Source of the DNA: a bacterium
GTDB lineage: Bacteria; Bacteroidota; Bacteroidia; Chitinophagales; Chitinophagaceae
Assembly (NCBI GenBank): GCA_027364635.1
Contig: DAHXOZ010000003.1
Span: forward strand, 1 to 55,798
DNA length: 55,798 nt
Direction: 5' to 3'
Part shown: one piece after another, positions 20,783 to 32,225 of the stretch
Numbering within the stretch: position 1 is the stretch's first letter
Layout: the number at the start of each line of letters is the position of its first letter
Program-made: the position numbers and the translations under genes
Notes under the pieces: generated by a model
The model's database searches: none
What the model saw: the letters and a program-made list of their open reading frames with translations, nothing else
Told to the model about the DNA's origin: nothing

Positions 20783-21820
20783 TTATTTTCTGTTGAAATA
20801 AGAAATCTCATCTGAAAAAATCTTTTCCTGTTGAAACAAATAAAAATTTTTCATTGCCGGCGCATCCACTCCTTCTTCGATAATCATTTCACCATTAGTA
20901 ATTACTCTGGCCTCATCCCACAAATTTTGGTCGATAAAAGATTGCAATGTTTTAGCGCCACCTTCTACCAAAACGCTTTGAATATCATTCTCATAAAGTG
21001 AAGAAAGCAATGATTCTAATAAATTCTCAGGCTTTAGTTGAATGTATTCAATATTTTTTTCAGAAGAATTCTTTAGTAAATTATAAAGCATCGTTTTTGA
21101 TTCGTCATCAAAAATCTTCAACGAAACCGGTAATTTTAATTTTGGATCAATCACAATTCTTACCGGGTTTTTCCCTTTCCATAACCTGGTAGTTAAAGAA
21201 GGATTGTCTTTTAAAGCAGTATTTGATCCTATTAAAATTCCCGCTTCTTCACTACGCCATTTATGAACTATCCGGTTGCTGAACTCGTTGCTGATAAGAA
21301 CTCTTTCTCCGTTTTTGCTTCCAATTTTTGAATTCGCACTTTGCGCCCATTTCAAAATAATATATGGCCGTTGCTTTTGATGAAAAGTAAAGAAGCGTTT
21401 GTTTAATTCTTTACATTCATCCTCCAAAACACCTGTAATTACTTCCAGGCCTGCATTCTGCAACTTGTCAATTCCTTTCCCATCAACTTCTTTATAAATA
21501 TCGCGGCAGCCAATTACCACTTTTTTAATTTTTTGTTGAATGATCAAATTCGAACAAGGAGGCGTTTTCCCAAAATGAGAACATGGCTCCAGAGATACAT
21601 ACATCGTGCTTTTTTCAATCAATGATTTTTGTTCAGCGGGAACACTTTTGATACAATTCACTTCCGCGTGCGCTTCACCATATTTTTTATGATAGCCTTC
21701 GCCAATGATTTTGTTATCATACACTAATACTGCTCCTACCATCGGGTTAGGCGCAACATTTCCGGCTCCCAACTTTGCAAGTTGGATACAACGGCTCATG
21801 TATTTTTCATCAACATTCAA
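20783..21820 (-). CDS. ribD: Bifunctional riboflavin deaminase/reductase
   Basis: HAEVNCI...STMYVSLEPCSHFGKTPPCSNLI zinc deaminase motif plus C-terminal reductase domain. Confidence 0.96.
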   Translation of the reverse strand: MNVDEKYMSRCIQLAKLGAGNVAPNPMVGAVLVYDNKIIGEGYHKKYGEAHAEVNCIKSVPAEQKSLIEKSTMYVSLEPCSHFGKTPPCSNLIIQQKIKKVVIGCRDIYKEVDGKGIDKLQNAGLEVITGVLEDECKELNKRFFTFHQKQRPYIILKWAQSANSKIGSKNGERVLISNEFSNRIVHKWRSEEAGILIGSNTALKDNPSLTTRLWKGKNPVRIVIDPKLKLPVSLKIFDDESKTMLYNLLKNSSEKNIEYIQLKPENLLESLLSSLYENDIQSVLVEGGAKTLQSFIDQNLWDEARVITNGEMIIEEGVDAPAMKNFYLFQQEKIFSDEISYFNRK

Positions 21821-21869
21821 ATGAATTATTTTAAAATTATTGCTTCACAAAATAATTAAGTTTGTGTTA

Positions 21870-22709
21870 ATGACAACAAAGAAAGCTTATATAGATTTTG
21901 TAAAAAGTTTGAAAACCATTTATGATGAACGGGAAGCGGATACTATTGCCGATTGGGTTTTCGAGAAAATTACCGGTTCAAAAAGATTAGAGAGAAGATT
22001 GAACAGGTACAACCAACTGAAAGAAGTTCATTTTATAGAATTGCAAAATTATCTGCACGAACTGCAGCAACACAAGCCGGTTCAGTATGTTTTACAGGAA
22101 GCCTGGTTTTATAAAATGAGATTTTTTGTTGATGAAAATGTTTTAATTCCCAGGCCCGAAACTGAAGAATTGGTTGAATGGGTTGTTAATGATACCAGTA
22201 AACCAACAAATATTATAGATATTGGTACAGGAAGCGGCTGTATTTCAATTGCGCTCAAAAAAGAATTTTCAAAAGTAAATATCACAGCTATTGACACGAG
22301 CGAAAAAGCTTTGCAGGTTGCTAAAAAGAATTCTTCAGCACTTGATGTTGAAATTGATTTATTGAAACTGGATTTTTTAAATGAAAAAGAATGGCAACAA
22401 CTTGATAAATATGATATAATAGTCAGCAACCCGCCTTATATTCCGTTAAAAGAAAAAAAAATGTTAGCAAAAAATGTAACAGAATATGAACCAACGCTGG
22501 CTTTATTTGTAGAAAATAATGACCCCTGTATTTTTTATAAAAAGATAGCAGAGTTTGCCAAAACACATTTGGAACCGAAAGGAAAAATTTATGTTGAAGT
22601 GCATGAAGAATACGCGAACGACATAAAAAGTATTTTTGCGAATGCAGGATTTGAATGTGAAATTAAAAAAGACATTTACGGTAAGGAGAGAATGGTAAAA
22701 GCCTTTTAA
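21870..22709 (+). CDS. prmC: Peptide chain release factor N5-glutamine methyltransferase
   Basis: IDIGTGSGCISIAL, IIVSNPPYIP; ATG at 21870 preferred over TTG at 21840. Confidence 0.94.
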   Translation: MTTKKAYIDFVKSLKTIYDEREADTIADWVFEKITGSKRLERRLNRYNQLKEVHFIELQNYLHELQQHKPVQYVLQEAWFYKMRFFVDENVLIPRPETEELVEWVVNDTSKPTNIIDIGTGSGCISIALKKEFSKVNITAIDTSEKALQVAKKNSSALDVEIDLLKLDFLNEKEWQQLDKYDIIVSNPPYIPLKEKKMLAKNVTEYEPTLALFVENNDPCIFYKKIAEFAKTHLEPKGKIYVEVHEEYANDIKSIFANAGFECEIKKDIYGKERMVKAF

Positions 22710-22713
22710 AACA

Positions 22714-23115
22714 TTATTTTTTTACAGAAGCGGAAGTAGTTGCACCTAATTTTTTGGCCACTTCCATTATTTTTACAATATCGCCCCAACTTACTAAAGA
22801 ATCAGCATTAATCACTACTGCAGGTTTTGTCAATGAATCGGCAATAGGCAATCTTTTTCTCAACATCGGTTCGAGGGAATCAAAAGGAATTTCATCCTGC
22901 CCTATATAAACCTGCTTATTCTTATTAATGCTTACAATCACACTTTGCTTTGCTTTTGTATCGCTGCTCGCACGCGGATTATTCATTTTAATCACGTTAG
23001 GATTAGCCATTGTGGAAATGATCAAAAAGAAAAACATCAGAATGAACAGAATATCATTCAAGGGGCCTGTATCCAGTTCTGTATCATCGTCTCTAAATTT
23101 TTTCCTGATGCTCAT
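22714..23115 (-). CDS. ExbD/TolR-family biopolymer transport protein
   Basis: LNDILFILMFFFLI TM and periplasmic domain, adjacent to exbB-like gene. Confidence 0.88.
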   Translation of the reverse strand: MSIRKKFRDDDTELDTGPLNDILFILMFFFLIISTMANPNVIKMNNPRASSDTKAKQSVIVSINKNKQVYIGQDEIPFDSLEPMLRKRLPIADSLTKPAVVINADSLVSWGDIVKIMEVAKKLGATTSASVKK

Positions 23116-23148
23116 TTAATTATTTTCTTAATTCGAAATTCTGAATTA

Positions 23149-23823
23149 TTAATGGGTTGGCTCCTGCAAAATGTCAACAAATTCAGCGCTGGCAATTTCC
23201 ATTTTATTCTCAATTCTGTTGATTTGTGTAACAAGGTAACTGTGACCGATATATGCTAATATACCAATGATAAGACCGGTAGCTGATGTGATCATTTTTA
23301 TATAAATACCATCGGCTATCGTGTTGGCTGTATACTCTGTACTTGCTGCAATTCCTTTAAATAATGCCAGCATCCCGATGATTGTTCCAAGAAACCCGAA
23401 CAGTGGCGCAATGCGGGCTACAATAGAAATGATAGAAAGGTTTTTCTCCAGTTTGTACAATTCAAGGGCACCCACATTATCCATGCTTTTTTCAATTGCG
23501 TCAATCGGTTTGCCTATTCGTTGTATACCTTTGTCAATAATTCTTGCAACAGGATTTTCGTTGTTTTTGGAAAAACTTCTTGCTGCAGTAACATTACCGC
23601 TTACGATATGATCGCGGATAATACGCATAAAGTTATCATCAATTTTCGCAGCCTTTTTTATGGCAATTAATCTCTCAAAAAAGAAATAAACAGCCGCCAA
23701 AAAAAGAATTCCTAAAGGAATCATCAGGACACCTCCTCTTTCGAGAGTTTCCCATAAATTTTGTGTTTGGGGGGCGGTGTGGGTTATTGCGGTTGAGTCA
23801 ATCTGCAGAAAAAATAAATCCAT
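23149..23823 (-). CDS. MotA/TolQ/ExbB proton channel family protein
   Basis: IVARIAPLFGFLGTIIGMLALFKGIA, ATGLIIGILAYIGHSYL. Confidence 0.92.
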   Translation of the reverse strand: MDLFFLQIDSTAITHTAPQTQNLWETLERGGVLMIPLGILFLAAVYFFFERLIAIKKAAKIDDNFMRIIRDHIVSGNVTAARSFSKNNENPVARIIDKGIQRIGKPIDAIEKSMDNVGALELYKLEKNLSIISIVARIAPLFGFLGTIIGMLALFKGIAASTEYTANTIADGIYIKMITSATGLIIGILAYIGHSYLVTQINRIENKMEIASAEFVDILQEPTH

Positions 23824-23916
23824 TTAAATTGGTTTAGTAACAAATGTAAAAAGTAATTTCAAATTTGGAAGATGTATAAAATCTTATTGCAAACTTTAAC
23901 TAAACTGTTAACGCTA

Positions 23917-24273
23917 TTATTCGCGATGCACTTTATCAATTGAAAAAGCAGGAATACATACACTCCAGTATTCACACGGCTCTTCAAACGGGTTGGAATA
24001 TTGAACCCTGCTTCCTTTTTTTATTAAAATACTTTCCCCTGCATTCACCACAATCTTTTCCCCATCCACATCAAACAATTTTTTTCCACGGCTCACTAAA
24101 GTGTATTCATCAAATTCAGGATTCTGATAAGGCTCGCTCCAGCCCGAGGGCGCTATCATGTGTGCAATACTTAAATCACCGGTTTTGGTTGAGGCATTTC
24201 CAAAATGTTCTTCAATTAATTTTCCATCAGTTGTCGGAACTACAAAGGGTTTATCCTGTTTAAAATAGGGCAT
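23917..24273 (-). CDS. Cupin-domain protein
   Basis: EYTLVSRGKKLFDVDGEKIVVNAGESILIKKGSRVQYSNP. Confidence 0.82.
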   Translation of the reverse strand: MPYFKQDKPFVVPTTDGKLIEEHFGNASTKTGDLSIAHMIAPSGWSEPYQNPEFDEYTLVSRGKKLFDVDGEKIVVNAGESILIKKGSRVQYSNPFEEPCEYWSVCIPAFSIDKVHRE

Positions 24274-24292
24274 GAATTATTTTTTAATTTTT

Positions 24293-25552
24293 TCAAACTT
24301 CGGTTTTTTCTTCCCAAATCATTGATAAATGCACAATCGTTTCTGCAGCTTTTGCCATATCGTTTACTCCTATCCATTCAAGTTTAGAATGAATTCCCTG
24401 CATTCCGGTAAAAATATTCGGACAAGGTAATCCCATGTAACTAAGTTTGCTTCCGTCAGTTCCGCCGCGTATACTTTCGGTTTTAACTTTAAGGCCTGAT
24501 CGTTTTATGGCTTCTGCAGCATATGCTGCAACTTCAGGATTTTCATCAAGAATCTTTTTCATATTGCGATACTGTTCTTCAATATGAAATTCTATTGAAG
24601 CGCCGTGATAATGATTGGCCACATTTTCAGCAATCTCTTTTAATCTTTCTCCTGACTGCTTTAATTTTTCATCATCAAAATCGCGGATGATAAATTCTAA
24701 AGTAGCTCTCTCGGCAATACCTTCAAAATGTACCGGGTGAACAAATCCTTCTTTCTTTTCTGTGGTTTCGGGCGACCATTCATTTTCCGGCAAGGCGTGT
24801 AAAATTTCTCCGGCGATCTTTAGGGCATTTACCAGTTTATTTTTTGCATAGCCCGGATGAGAAATTACTCCATTCACAATGATTTTTGCAGAATCGGCAC
24901 TAAAAGTTTCGTCCTCAAGGCTACCTGCTTCTCCACCATCCATCGTATAACCAAACTGAGCCCCCAGCTTTTTAATATCTATCTTTTCAGTTCCCTGACC
25001 TATTTCTTCATCTGGTGTGAATAATAATTTTATTTCGCCGTGTTTTAATGAAGGATTTTCAATCAAATATTTGGCCGCTTCCACAATTGCCGCAACCCCA
25101 CTTTTGTCATCCGCGCCCAGCAATGTATTTCCGCTGGCGGTAATAATTTCACCGCCGATTTGAGTTTTTAAATAAGGAAAACTAACAGTTGATAAAACCT
25201 GTGAATCGTCTTCAGGAAGTGAAATGTCTTCCCCCTGGTAATTTTTATGAAGTATCGGTTTTACATCGGTTCCGCTGCAATCCGGTGCGGTATCTATATG
25301 GCTGCAAAAGCAAATCACCGGCACATTTCCTTTTTCAGAATTGGAGGCAATTGTAGCATACACGTAACCAAATTCGTCCATTTCAGCATTAGCAATTCCA
25401 AATTGCTTTAATTCATCAACCAGGATTTTACTTAAATCTTTTTGTTTTTGGGTTGATGGATGCGTTCCGCTTTTTGGATCACTTTGCGTATCAATCTGAA
25501 CATATCTCATAAAACGTTCTGCGATCGAATCTTTATTTATTTCTATTGACAT
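24293..25552 (-). CDS. pepT: Peptidase T (tripeptide aminopeptidase, M20)
   Basis: RFMRYVQIDTQSDP, FCSHIDTAPDCSG, LLGADDKSGVAAI, TPDEEIGQGTEKID, IRGGTDGSKLSYMGLPCPNIFTG. Confidence 0.97.
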   Translation of the reverse strand: MSIEINKDSIAERFMRYVQIDTQSDPKSGTHPSTQKQKDLSKILVDELKQFGIANAEMDEFGYVYATIASNSEKGNVPVICFCSHIDTAPDCSGTDVKPILHKNYQGEDISLPEDDSQVLSTVSFPYLKTQIGGEIITASGNTLLGADDKSGVAAIVEAAKYLIENPSLKHGEIKLLFTPDEEIGQGTEKIDIKKLGAQFGYTMDGGEAGSLEDETFSADSAKIIVNGVISHPGYAKNKLVNALKIAGEILHALPENEWSPETTEKKEGFVHPVHFEGIAERATLEFIIRDFDDEKLKQSGERLKEIAENVANHYHGASIEFHIEEQYRNMKKILDENPEVAAYAAEAIKRSGLKVKTESIRGGTDGSKLSYMGLPCPNIFTGMQGIHSKLEWIGVNDMAKAAETIVHLSMIWEEKTEV

Positions 25553-25638
25553 GAATGGTAAAAATTTGAAGATGTGAAAATATGAAAATTAGCTCATTGC
25601 CTTTTGCAGTAAACCAACAATTCTTTGCGATTTTTATT

Positions 25639-26157
25639 TTAAGTCCCTCCTTTGGAGGGGTTTGGGGAGGCTGCCAGCTTTTCCAACACATAATAAACGA
25701 TTGGGCAAAAGGTAGAATTTTTTAAAGTGATTGCAGGCCTTTTTATAAATACGTCCTCATCTGTATAAGGAAAACGGTGGCAATCGGAAGGGCGGTTTTC
25801 ATAAATACTGCAATAATTATCTTCTCCCAGAAACGGACACGGAGAATTTTTAGTCACATAATCGCCATCTTCATCCACACGGAGATACGTTTCGATAAAT
25901 GTACCTTCTTTCATCTTTAAGTGTTTAGAAATCCGCTTAATATCAGGCGTTTTAAATCGCGGCGAATAATTTCGGCAACAATTGGCACATTGCAAACAAT
26001 CAATCTTTTCAAAAGCTTCTTCATTCAATGCAGGCAATTGTTTCAGCACCTTATTTTTATCGGCACGTTTTAAAAAATTTGCATATTTTTTCTGTTTTTC
26101 GGCTGATTTCTTCTCCCAATTTTGTAAAACATTTTCATTCATCCGGTAAAGATACAT
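25639..26157 (-). CDS. YkgJ-family cysteine cluster protein
   Basis: CLQCANCCRNY, CPFLGEDNYCSIYENRPSDCHRFP. Confidence 0.88.
   Translation of the reverse strand: MYLYRMNENVLQNWEKKSAEKQKKYANFLKRADKNKVLKQLPALNEEAFEKIDCLQCANCCRNYSPRFKTPDIKRISKHLKMKEGTFIETYLRVDEDGDYVTKNSPCPFLGEDNYCSIYENRPSDCHRFPYTDEDVFIKRPAITLKNSTFCPIVYYVLEKLAASPNPSKGGT
25640..25675. repeat. Short G-rich dispersed repeat (CCCTCCTTTGGAGGGGTTTGGGGAGG)
   Basis: Direct reading; overlaps 3' end of the YkgJ-family gene and encodes PNPSKGG. Confidence 0.6.
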
Positions 26158-26292
26158 TTTGGGTGAAACTTGTTAATCCTCTTCAACTTTTGATAACATT
26201 TTCAATTGTAACTTCGCGCCGTCATTTTCACGTAAAATAAAAAAAGCCATTTTTTGTGCGTTTACTGTGAGGATAAAAAGCGTCATTTTTTT

Positions 26293-29160
26293 ATGAATCT
26301 ATTCGAAAAACAATCGGCTGAATTTGCTGAGCGGCACATCGGCCCGGACAAAATCGAAACTGCTGAAATGCTTTCTACCATTGGTATTCATACCTTATAC
26401 GAACTGATAGACAAAACAATTCCGAATGATATAAGGCTTGAAAAAAAATTAGACATTGGCGAACCAATGAGCGAGTTTGAATATCTTTCCAATTTGAGAA
26501 AAATTGCCGCCAGGAACAAGGTTTTCAAATCCTACATAGGCCAGGGATATTATGATACGATTATCCCTTCTGTTATTTTAAGAAATCTTTTTGAAAATCC
26601 GGGATGGTATACACAGTACACGCCTTACCAGGCAGAAATTGCACAGGGAAGGTTAGAAAGTTTACTAAATTTTCAAACGATGGTAAGCGATCTTACTGCT
26701 TTACCCATAGCCAATGCAAGTTTGCTGGACGAAGGAACTGCGGCAGCAGAAGCAATGGCGATGCTTTTTAATCATAAAAATAAAGACCACGAGCACATTA
26801 CTGCAGGCAAATTTTTTGTTGACGAAAAGATTTTTGGACAAACGAAAGGAGTATTAATCACAAGAGCGCGGCCGGTAGGAATTGAAATTATTTTCGGCGA
26901 TTTTAAAACTGCTTCTTTGGATGAAAGTTATTTTGGAGCAATCGTTCAATATCCAAACAGCGAAGGAAGCATTGAAAATTACAGCAGTTTTATTGAAACC
27001 GTACATGCCGTAAACGCGCAGGTAATCATGGCTACCGATCTGTTGGCTTTAACTCTACTCACTCCTCCTGGCGAATTGGGTGCTGATGTTGCCATTGGAT
27101 CCTCACAGCGTTTTGGCGTTCCCATGGGATTTGGTGGCCCCCATGCTGCTTTTTTTGCCACGAAAGATGAATTTAAAAGAAATATTCCGGGAAGGATTAT
27201 CGGGGTAAGTATTGATGCTCAAAACAATCGTGCGTTGCGCATGGCTTTGCAAACCCGCGAACAACATATTCGTCGCGAAAAAGCTACCTCCAATATTTGT
27301 ACGGCGCAGGCTTTATTGGCCAACATGGCGGCAATGTATGCTGTTTATCACGGGCCGCAAGGATTGAAGAATATTGCCGAAAGAATTTCACTTTTAACTT
27401 CTTCATTGGCGGAAGGATTGAAAGAAAGTGGATACGAATTATTGATTGAAAATTATTTCGATACGATTACCCTGAAAGTTGATGATGAGGAAAAAATTGC
27501 GTCGCTTTCTGAACAAAAGGAAATGAATTTTTATTTCCCTTCTGACAAAAAAGTTACCATCTCGCTTGACGAAACCACGACTCAAAAAGATGTTCTTGAA
27601 ATTTTAAGCGTTTTTAATGAGGTAAAAAATATTGAAACTACCATTGTTACTTTCGAACATGAAAATGAGTTAGAGAATATTCCGATTTCGCTTCAGCGAA
27701 ATTCTCCTTATTTGCAGCACCCTGTATTTAATAAATACCACAGTGAAACCGAGATGATGCGGTACATCAAGCTGCTGGAAAATAAAGACCTTTCGCTTAC
27801 TCATTCGATGATTCCGCTCGGTTCGTGTACAATGAAGTTAAATGCCGCTACAGAATTGATTCCTGTCAGCTGGCCTGAATTTAGTAACATTCATCCTATT
27901 GCGCCTGCGAATCAAACCGAAGGCTATGCAATCATTATATCCGAACTCGAAAAATTACTCTGCAAGATCACAGGATTTAACGCTTGCAGCCTTCAACCTA
28001 ACAGCGGTGCGCAGGGCGAATTTGCCGGTTTGATGGCTATCAGGAGGTATCATCATAGTAAGAATGCATCCAACAGAAATGTTATTCTTATTCCGGTTTC
28101 TGCCCACGGAACAAATCCTGCTTCCGCAGTGATGGCGGGATTCAAGGTGGTTGTTACCCAATGCGATGAACATGGAAATATTGATATGGATGATTTACGT
28201 GAGCAAGCAGAAAAAAATAAAGATTCTCTCGCCGGATTGATGGTAACTTATCCTTCTACCCATGGGGTTTTCGAAGAAGGTATCAGGGAAATTTGTAACA
28301 TCATTCATAACAACGGAGGTCTTGTTTATATGGATGGCGCGAACATGAATGCACAGGTTGGACTTACGTCTCCTGGTTTCATCGGCGCGGATGTTTGCCA
28401 TTTAAATCTTCATAAAACATTTGCCATTCCACATGGCGGTGGCGGTCCGGGCATGGGCCCCATTTGTGTGAATGAAAAACTTACTCCATTTCTACCTGGA
28501 ACTGAAAAAATGGGACAGGTAAGTGCCGCAAAATATGGTTCTGCCAGCATCTTATTAATCAGCTATGCCTACATTAAAATGTTAGGCGGCGAAGGTTTAA
28601 AAAGTGCAACTGAACTTGCCATTCTGAATGCCAATTACATGATGAACAGGTTGAAAAAGAATTTCAAAATTTTGTTTACCGGCAAAGGTGGCACATGTGC
28701 GCATGAATTTATTGTTGACCTCCGACCTTTTAAAAATAGCGCCGGAATAGAAGCAGAAGATGTAGCCAAAAGATTGATGGATTATGGGTTTCATGCACCC
28801 ACACTTAGTTTTCCGGTTGCTGGCACTATTATGATAGAACCTACCGAAAGTGAAAATAAAGAAGAGTTGGATCGCTTTTGCGATGCCTTGAATTCTATTT
28901 ATGAAGAAATAAAAAGCATTGAAAAAGGGGAATGGGATAAGAAAGACAACGTATTAAAAAATGCACCGCATACACTGGCTGTAATTTCGGCTGATGATTG
29001 GAATCATCAGTATCAGCGAAGCAAAGCTGCTTTCCCGCTTCCTTATTTAAAAGAAAATAAATTTTGGCCAACTATTAGCCGCGTAAATAATACCTACGGC
29101 GACAGAAATTTAATTTGCACCTGCGAACCGGTTGAGAGTTATATGGAAGTTGAAGGATGA
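26293..29160 (+). CDS. gcvP: Glycine dehydrogenase (aminomethyl-transferring), P protein
   Basis: [40 protein letters not shown]-site [23 protein letters not shown] at 26293 preferred. Confidence 0.98.
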   Translation: MNLFEKQSAEFAERHIGPDKIETAEMLSTIGIHTLYELIDKTIPNDIRLEKKLDIGEPMSEFEYLSNLRKIAARNKVFKSYIGQGYYDTIIPSVILRNLFENPGWYTQYTPYQAEIAQGRLESLLNFQTMVSDLTALPIANASLLDEGTAAAEAMAMLFNHKNKDHEHITAGKFFVDEKIFGQTKGVLITRARPVGIEIIFGDFKTASLDESYFGAIVQYPNSEGSIENYSSFIETVHAVNAQVIMATDLLALTLLTPPGELGADVAIGSSQRFGVPMGFGGPHAAFFATKDEFKRNIPGRIIGVSIDAQNNRALRMALQTREQHIRREKATSNICTAQALLANMAAMYAVYHGPQGLKNIAERISLLTSSLAEGLKESGYELLIENYFDTITLKVDDEEKIASLSEQKEMNFYFPSDKKVTISLDETTTQKDVLEILSVFNEVKNIETTIVTFEHENELENIPISLQRNSPYLQHPVFNKYHSETEMMRYIKLLENKDLSLTHSMIPLGSCTMKLNAATELIPVSWPEFSNIHPIAPANQTEGYAIIISELEKLLCKITGFNACSLQPNSGAQGEFAGLMAIRRYHHSKNASNRNVILIPVSAHGTNPASAVMAGFKVVVTQCDEHGNIDMDDLREQAEKNKDSLAGLMVTYPSTHGVFEEGIREICNIIHNNGGLVYMDGANMNAQVGLTSPGFIGADVCHLNLHKTFAIPHGGGGPGMGPICVNEKLTPFLPGTEKMGQVSAAKYGSASILLISYAYIKMLGGEGLKSATELAILNANYMMNRLKKNFKILFTGKGGTCAHEFIVDLRPFKNSAGIEAEDVAKRLMDYGFHAPTLSFPVAGTIMIEPTESENKEELDRFCDALNSIYEEIKSIEKGEWDKKDNVLKNAPHTLAVISADDWNHQYQRSKAAFPLPYLKENKFWPTISRVNNTYGDRNLICTCEPVESYMEVEG

Positions 29161-29317
29161 GATTTTAATTTTTCATTTTAATTATTGCGGTTCACATTGA
29201 TTTCATTTGCGCAACTAAAAAGTAACCAGTTACGTATATTTGAGATTGCAAGTCATTTAAAAAGAAGCGATACCAGGATGAGCGGTAATTAATAACAATT
29301 AAGAATGACTTCAAAAA

Positions 29318-30160
29318 ATGATTAAAACATTCTTTCTGGATTTTCGAACAGCCTTTACTGTAGGGATAATAATTGGAGTTACTATTGCCATCGGTTTAAT
29401 CTTCAAATATTTTACTGATAAATTTATTCGCAAGCAAGTGATGTCTAAACGTATGGACCCGACAAGTTATGTGTTTGCCAAAAAAATTATTACGGCGATA
29501 ATATATGTGATTGGATTTTCATTTGCGCTGGATCAAATACCTGAATTTAAAATTGTAGGGCATTCTCTATTGGCCGGTGCAGGTATTTTATCATTGGTTG
29601 CTGGCCTGGCTTCTCAACAAGCATTAAGCAATATAATGAGCGGCTTTTTGATTGTGTTATTTAAGCCTTTCAAAATAAATGACAGAATAACTTTTAAAGG
29701 AACTTTTACAGGTATAGTGGAAGAAATAAACCTAAGACAAGTTGTTATCAGGGATTTTGAAAATAACAGGGTGATTGTCCCAAATTCAGTAATCAGTAAT
29801 GAAGTAGTTGTTAATGCAGATTTAAATGAAACTAAAGTTTGCAAAATGATTGAAATTGGAATTGGCTACGATTCTGATATTGGTAATGCACTTAAAATCA
29901 TGGAAGAAGAGATTTCAAAACATCCATTGCACATTGATAACCGAACACCTGAGGATTTGCGAAATAATGTACCCGAGGTAATTTCAAGGGTTGTCGCTTT
30001 AGGTAATTCTTCAGTTATGCTAAAAGCGTGGGCGTATTCTGAAAATGCAGCAAATGGTTTTATAATGTATTGCGATTTACTTAGAAGTATTAAACAACGG
30101 TTTGATGAAGAAAAAATTGAAATACCTTATAATTATCAAAATATAGTTATAAAGAAATAG
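29318..30160 (+). CDS. Mechanosensitive ion channel (MscS family)
   Basis: SLVAGLASQQALSNIMSGFLIVLFKPFKINDRITF, VVIRDFENNRVIVPNSVISN. Confidence 0.92.
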   Translation: MIKTFFLDFRTAFTVGIIIGVTIAIGLIFKYFTDKFIRKQVMSKRMDPTSYVFAKKIITAIIYVIGFSFALDQIPEFKIVGHSLLAGAGILSLVAGLASQQALSNIMSGFLIVLFKPFKINDRITFKGTFTGIVEEINLRQVVIRDFENNRVIVPNSVISNEVVVNADLNETKVCKMIEIGIGYDSDIGNALKIMEEEISKHPLHIDNRTPEDLRNNVPEVISRVVALGNSSVMLKAWAYSENAANGFIMYCDLLRSIKQRFDEEKIEIPYNYQNIVIKK

Positions 30161-30181
30161 CGGCTAAAATTGTAAGTCCTT

Positions 30182-30820
30182 TCATTTCCATTTTAATGTA
30201 TTGATAAGATGCTTCATGTCTTGCTGCAGAAAATCATTTACAGGCCGAAGGGAATCCTCATTAGGCGTAACATCAAAATATAAAGCGCCTCTTAAAAAAT
30301 GATGAGTAGTATCGGTAAGAAAAAATTGTTTTGCAGTAGCAACATTTCCTGACACTTTAAAGAAAACACCCGTAATATTATTTGGCGTATGCATCACGCT
30401 GTCTTCAATTGAATACGCTTTTACATCGTTCTTATAAGTAAGATTGTAAGAATCATCTATCATCTTATGGAAATCATTTACACCAACAGAATCGCGATAA
30501 GTTATTCCATCAGGATTTTTTACTTTATAAACGGACGTGCCGCCTATTTTTTTGTAACTGATAAATATGGTTCCGTTAAAATATGGAAATTCAATATTGA
30601 TCCAGTAAGGATTTTTTTCGCCTTCTGAAAAATAGGATGAATCCTTTGCTATCCGGGCATAAACAGGATATTCAAATGTATATGGATAACCCGGCTCATT
30701 GAAAGTTATATATTGCTTTTTAGGAAAATCTATTTTAAAATATCCTTCTTTTTTAGAAGTATAATTTGAATTGCAACTAACGATCAATAAAAGAAAAAAG
30801 AAAAAAAATATCCGCTGCAT
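30182..30820 (-). CDS. gldD: Gliding motility lipoprotein GldD
   Basis: Lipobox LIVSCNS; YFKIDFPKKQYITFNEPGYPYTFEYPVYA; adjacent to gldE. Confidence 0.92.
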   Translation of the reverse strand: MQRIFFFFFLLLIVSCNSNYTSKKEGYFKIDFPKKQYITFNEPGYPYTFEYPVYARIAKDSSYFSEGEKNPYWINIEFPYFNGTIFISYKKIGGTSVYKVKNPDGITYRDSVGVNDFHKMIDDSYNLTYKNDVKAYSIEDSVMHTPNNITGVFFKVSGNVATAKQFFLTDTTHHFLRGALYFDVTPNEDSLRPVNDFLQQDMKHLINTLKWK

Positions 30821-30849
30821 TTGTCAATTTTCGTTCAAGATAAGATGAT

Positions 30850-32151
30850 TTATTTTTCCTGTTTTTGTTTTAATGTAAGTTTCACTTTTTCGATACGGTT
30901 TTTATTGATTTCCAAAACCGTAAAAGTATAATGTTGAGTCTCAAACTGTTCATTTACTTTTGGAAACTCTCCTGCAATTTCCAGGATCAGCCCCGCCAGC
31001 GAATCGCTTTCTCCACGCAACAAATCAAAAGTATGCGTTGGGATATTTAAAATCCTGCAAAGATCGTTGATCATCGTTTTGCCTTCAAAGACATAATTAA
31101 ATTCATCAATTTTTTTATTAACACTCTCCTCATCATCAAATTCATCCTGGATATCCCCAATTATTTCTTCCATAATATCTTCGAGGGTAATAATGCCTGA
31201 AGTACCGCCAAATTCATCAACAACCACGGCCATGTGTATACGCTTATTTCTGAAATCCTGTAAAAGATCTTCAATTAATTTTTGTTCATGCACATAAAAC
31301 ACTGATCGCATCAAGGGATGCCAGTCCATTTCTTTTTTATCCAGATGAGGCAATAAATCTTTTGTATGAAGAATACCGACGATTTCGTCAAGATTGTTTT
31401 TATAAACCGGCAATCTCGAATAAGAATATTCTTTTACTTTAATTAGCAAAGTGCTAAAAGAAACAGAAGCCTCAATGCCACTCACATCGAGGCGTGGCCG
31501 CATCGTTTGCTTTACTGTGGTGTTGCTGAATTTTCGGATCCCTTTTAAAATTTGTTTCTCTTCGCTTGAAGCTTTATTGTCAGGCAACAAATCTATAGCG
31601 TTATCAAGTTGAGATTCTTCCTGGGTATTATTTCCCGAATGAAAAATTTTTTCTATAGAGGTGTTGAAGGCTACCAGGCGCAAACTTATTTTATTAAGAA
31701 TAGTATTGAAAATATCTACGATCAGGGACGCTGTAGAAGCAAACCATATTTTGTGATGTGTAGCCCATACTTTGGGAAGTACCTCACAAAACAAAACCAA
31801 AACACCGGAGATAACTACCACTTTTATAAGGAAGTTTATAATAAAATGCAGTTCCAGCGTTTCGATCCATTGATCTAAAAGCAGGTTGGAAATTAAAATA
31901 ATACCAATGTTTACAAAACTGCTGGCAATCAGTAAAGAGGCCATGAGAACTTTTGGCTTTTCCAACAAGGTTACAATTCTTTTATACGATGGCTGCTGAC
32001 GTGTTTTAAGCATATTAATATCTTTCAACGTTAGTGAAAAGAAGGCCATTTCGGATCCTGAAAAAAGAAAAGATAAAACGAAAAGTACCAGTAATATGAA
32101 AAACAGGATTGCTGTAGCAGATGTAGGTGTAATGGCTATAATTGTGAGCAA
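30850..32151 (-). CDS. gldE: Gliding motility-associated CBS-domain membrane protein GldE
   Basis: CNNM/HlyC-like: SGSEMAFFSLT, MRPRLDVSGIEASVS, VVVDEFGGTSGIITLEDIMEEIIGDIQDEFD. Confidence 0.92.
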   Translation of the reverse strand: MLTIIAITPTSATAILFFILLVLFVLSFLFSGSEMAFFSLTLKDINMLKTRQQPSYKRIVTLLEKPKVLMASLLIASSFVNIGIILISNLLLDQWIETLELHFIINFLIKVVVISGVLVLFCEVLPKVWATHHKIWFASTASLIVDIFNTILNKISLRLVAFNTSIEKIFHSGNNTQEESQLDNAIDLLPDNKASSEEKQILKGIRKFSNTTVKQTMRPRLDVSGIEASVSFSTLLIKVKEYSYSRLPVYKNNLDEIVGILHTKDLLPHLDKKEMDWHPLMRSVFYVHEQKLIEDLLQDFRNKRIHMAVVVDEFGGTSGIITLEDIMEEIIGDIQDEFDDEESVNKKIDEFNYVFEGKTMINDLCRILNIPTHTFDLLRGESDSLAGLILEIAGEFPKVNEQFETQHYTFTVLEINKNRIEKVKLTLKQKQEK

Positions 32152-32225
32152 TTGATAACTATTTGGTGACCAAAATATAATCTAAAATAAGATTTAATTA
32201 AAAATAGGTAGCTCTTCTGAGTACC

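Noticed and set aside
26160-26292. Glycine riboswitch upstream of gcvP
   Set aside because: The leader is AT-rich and lacks the conserved glycine aptamer sequence blocks.
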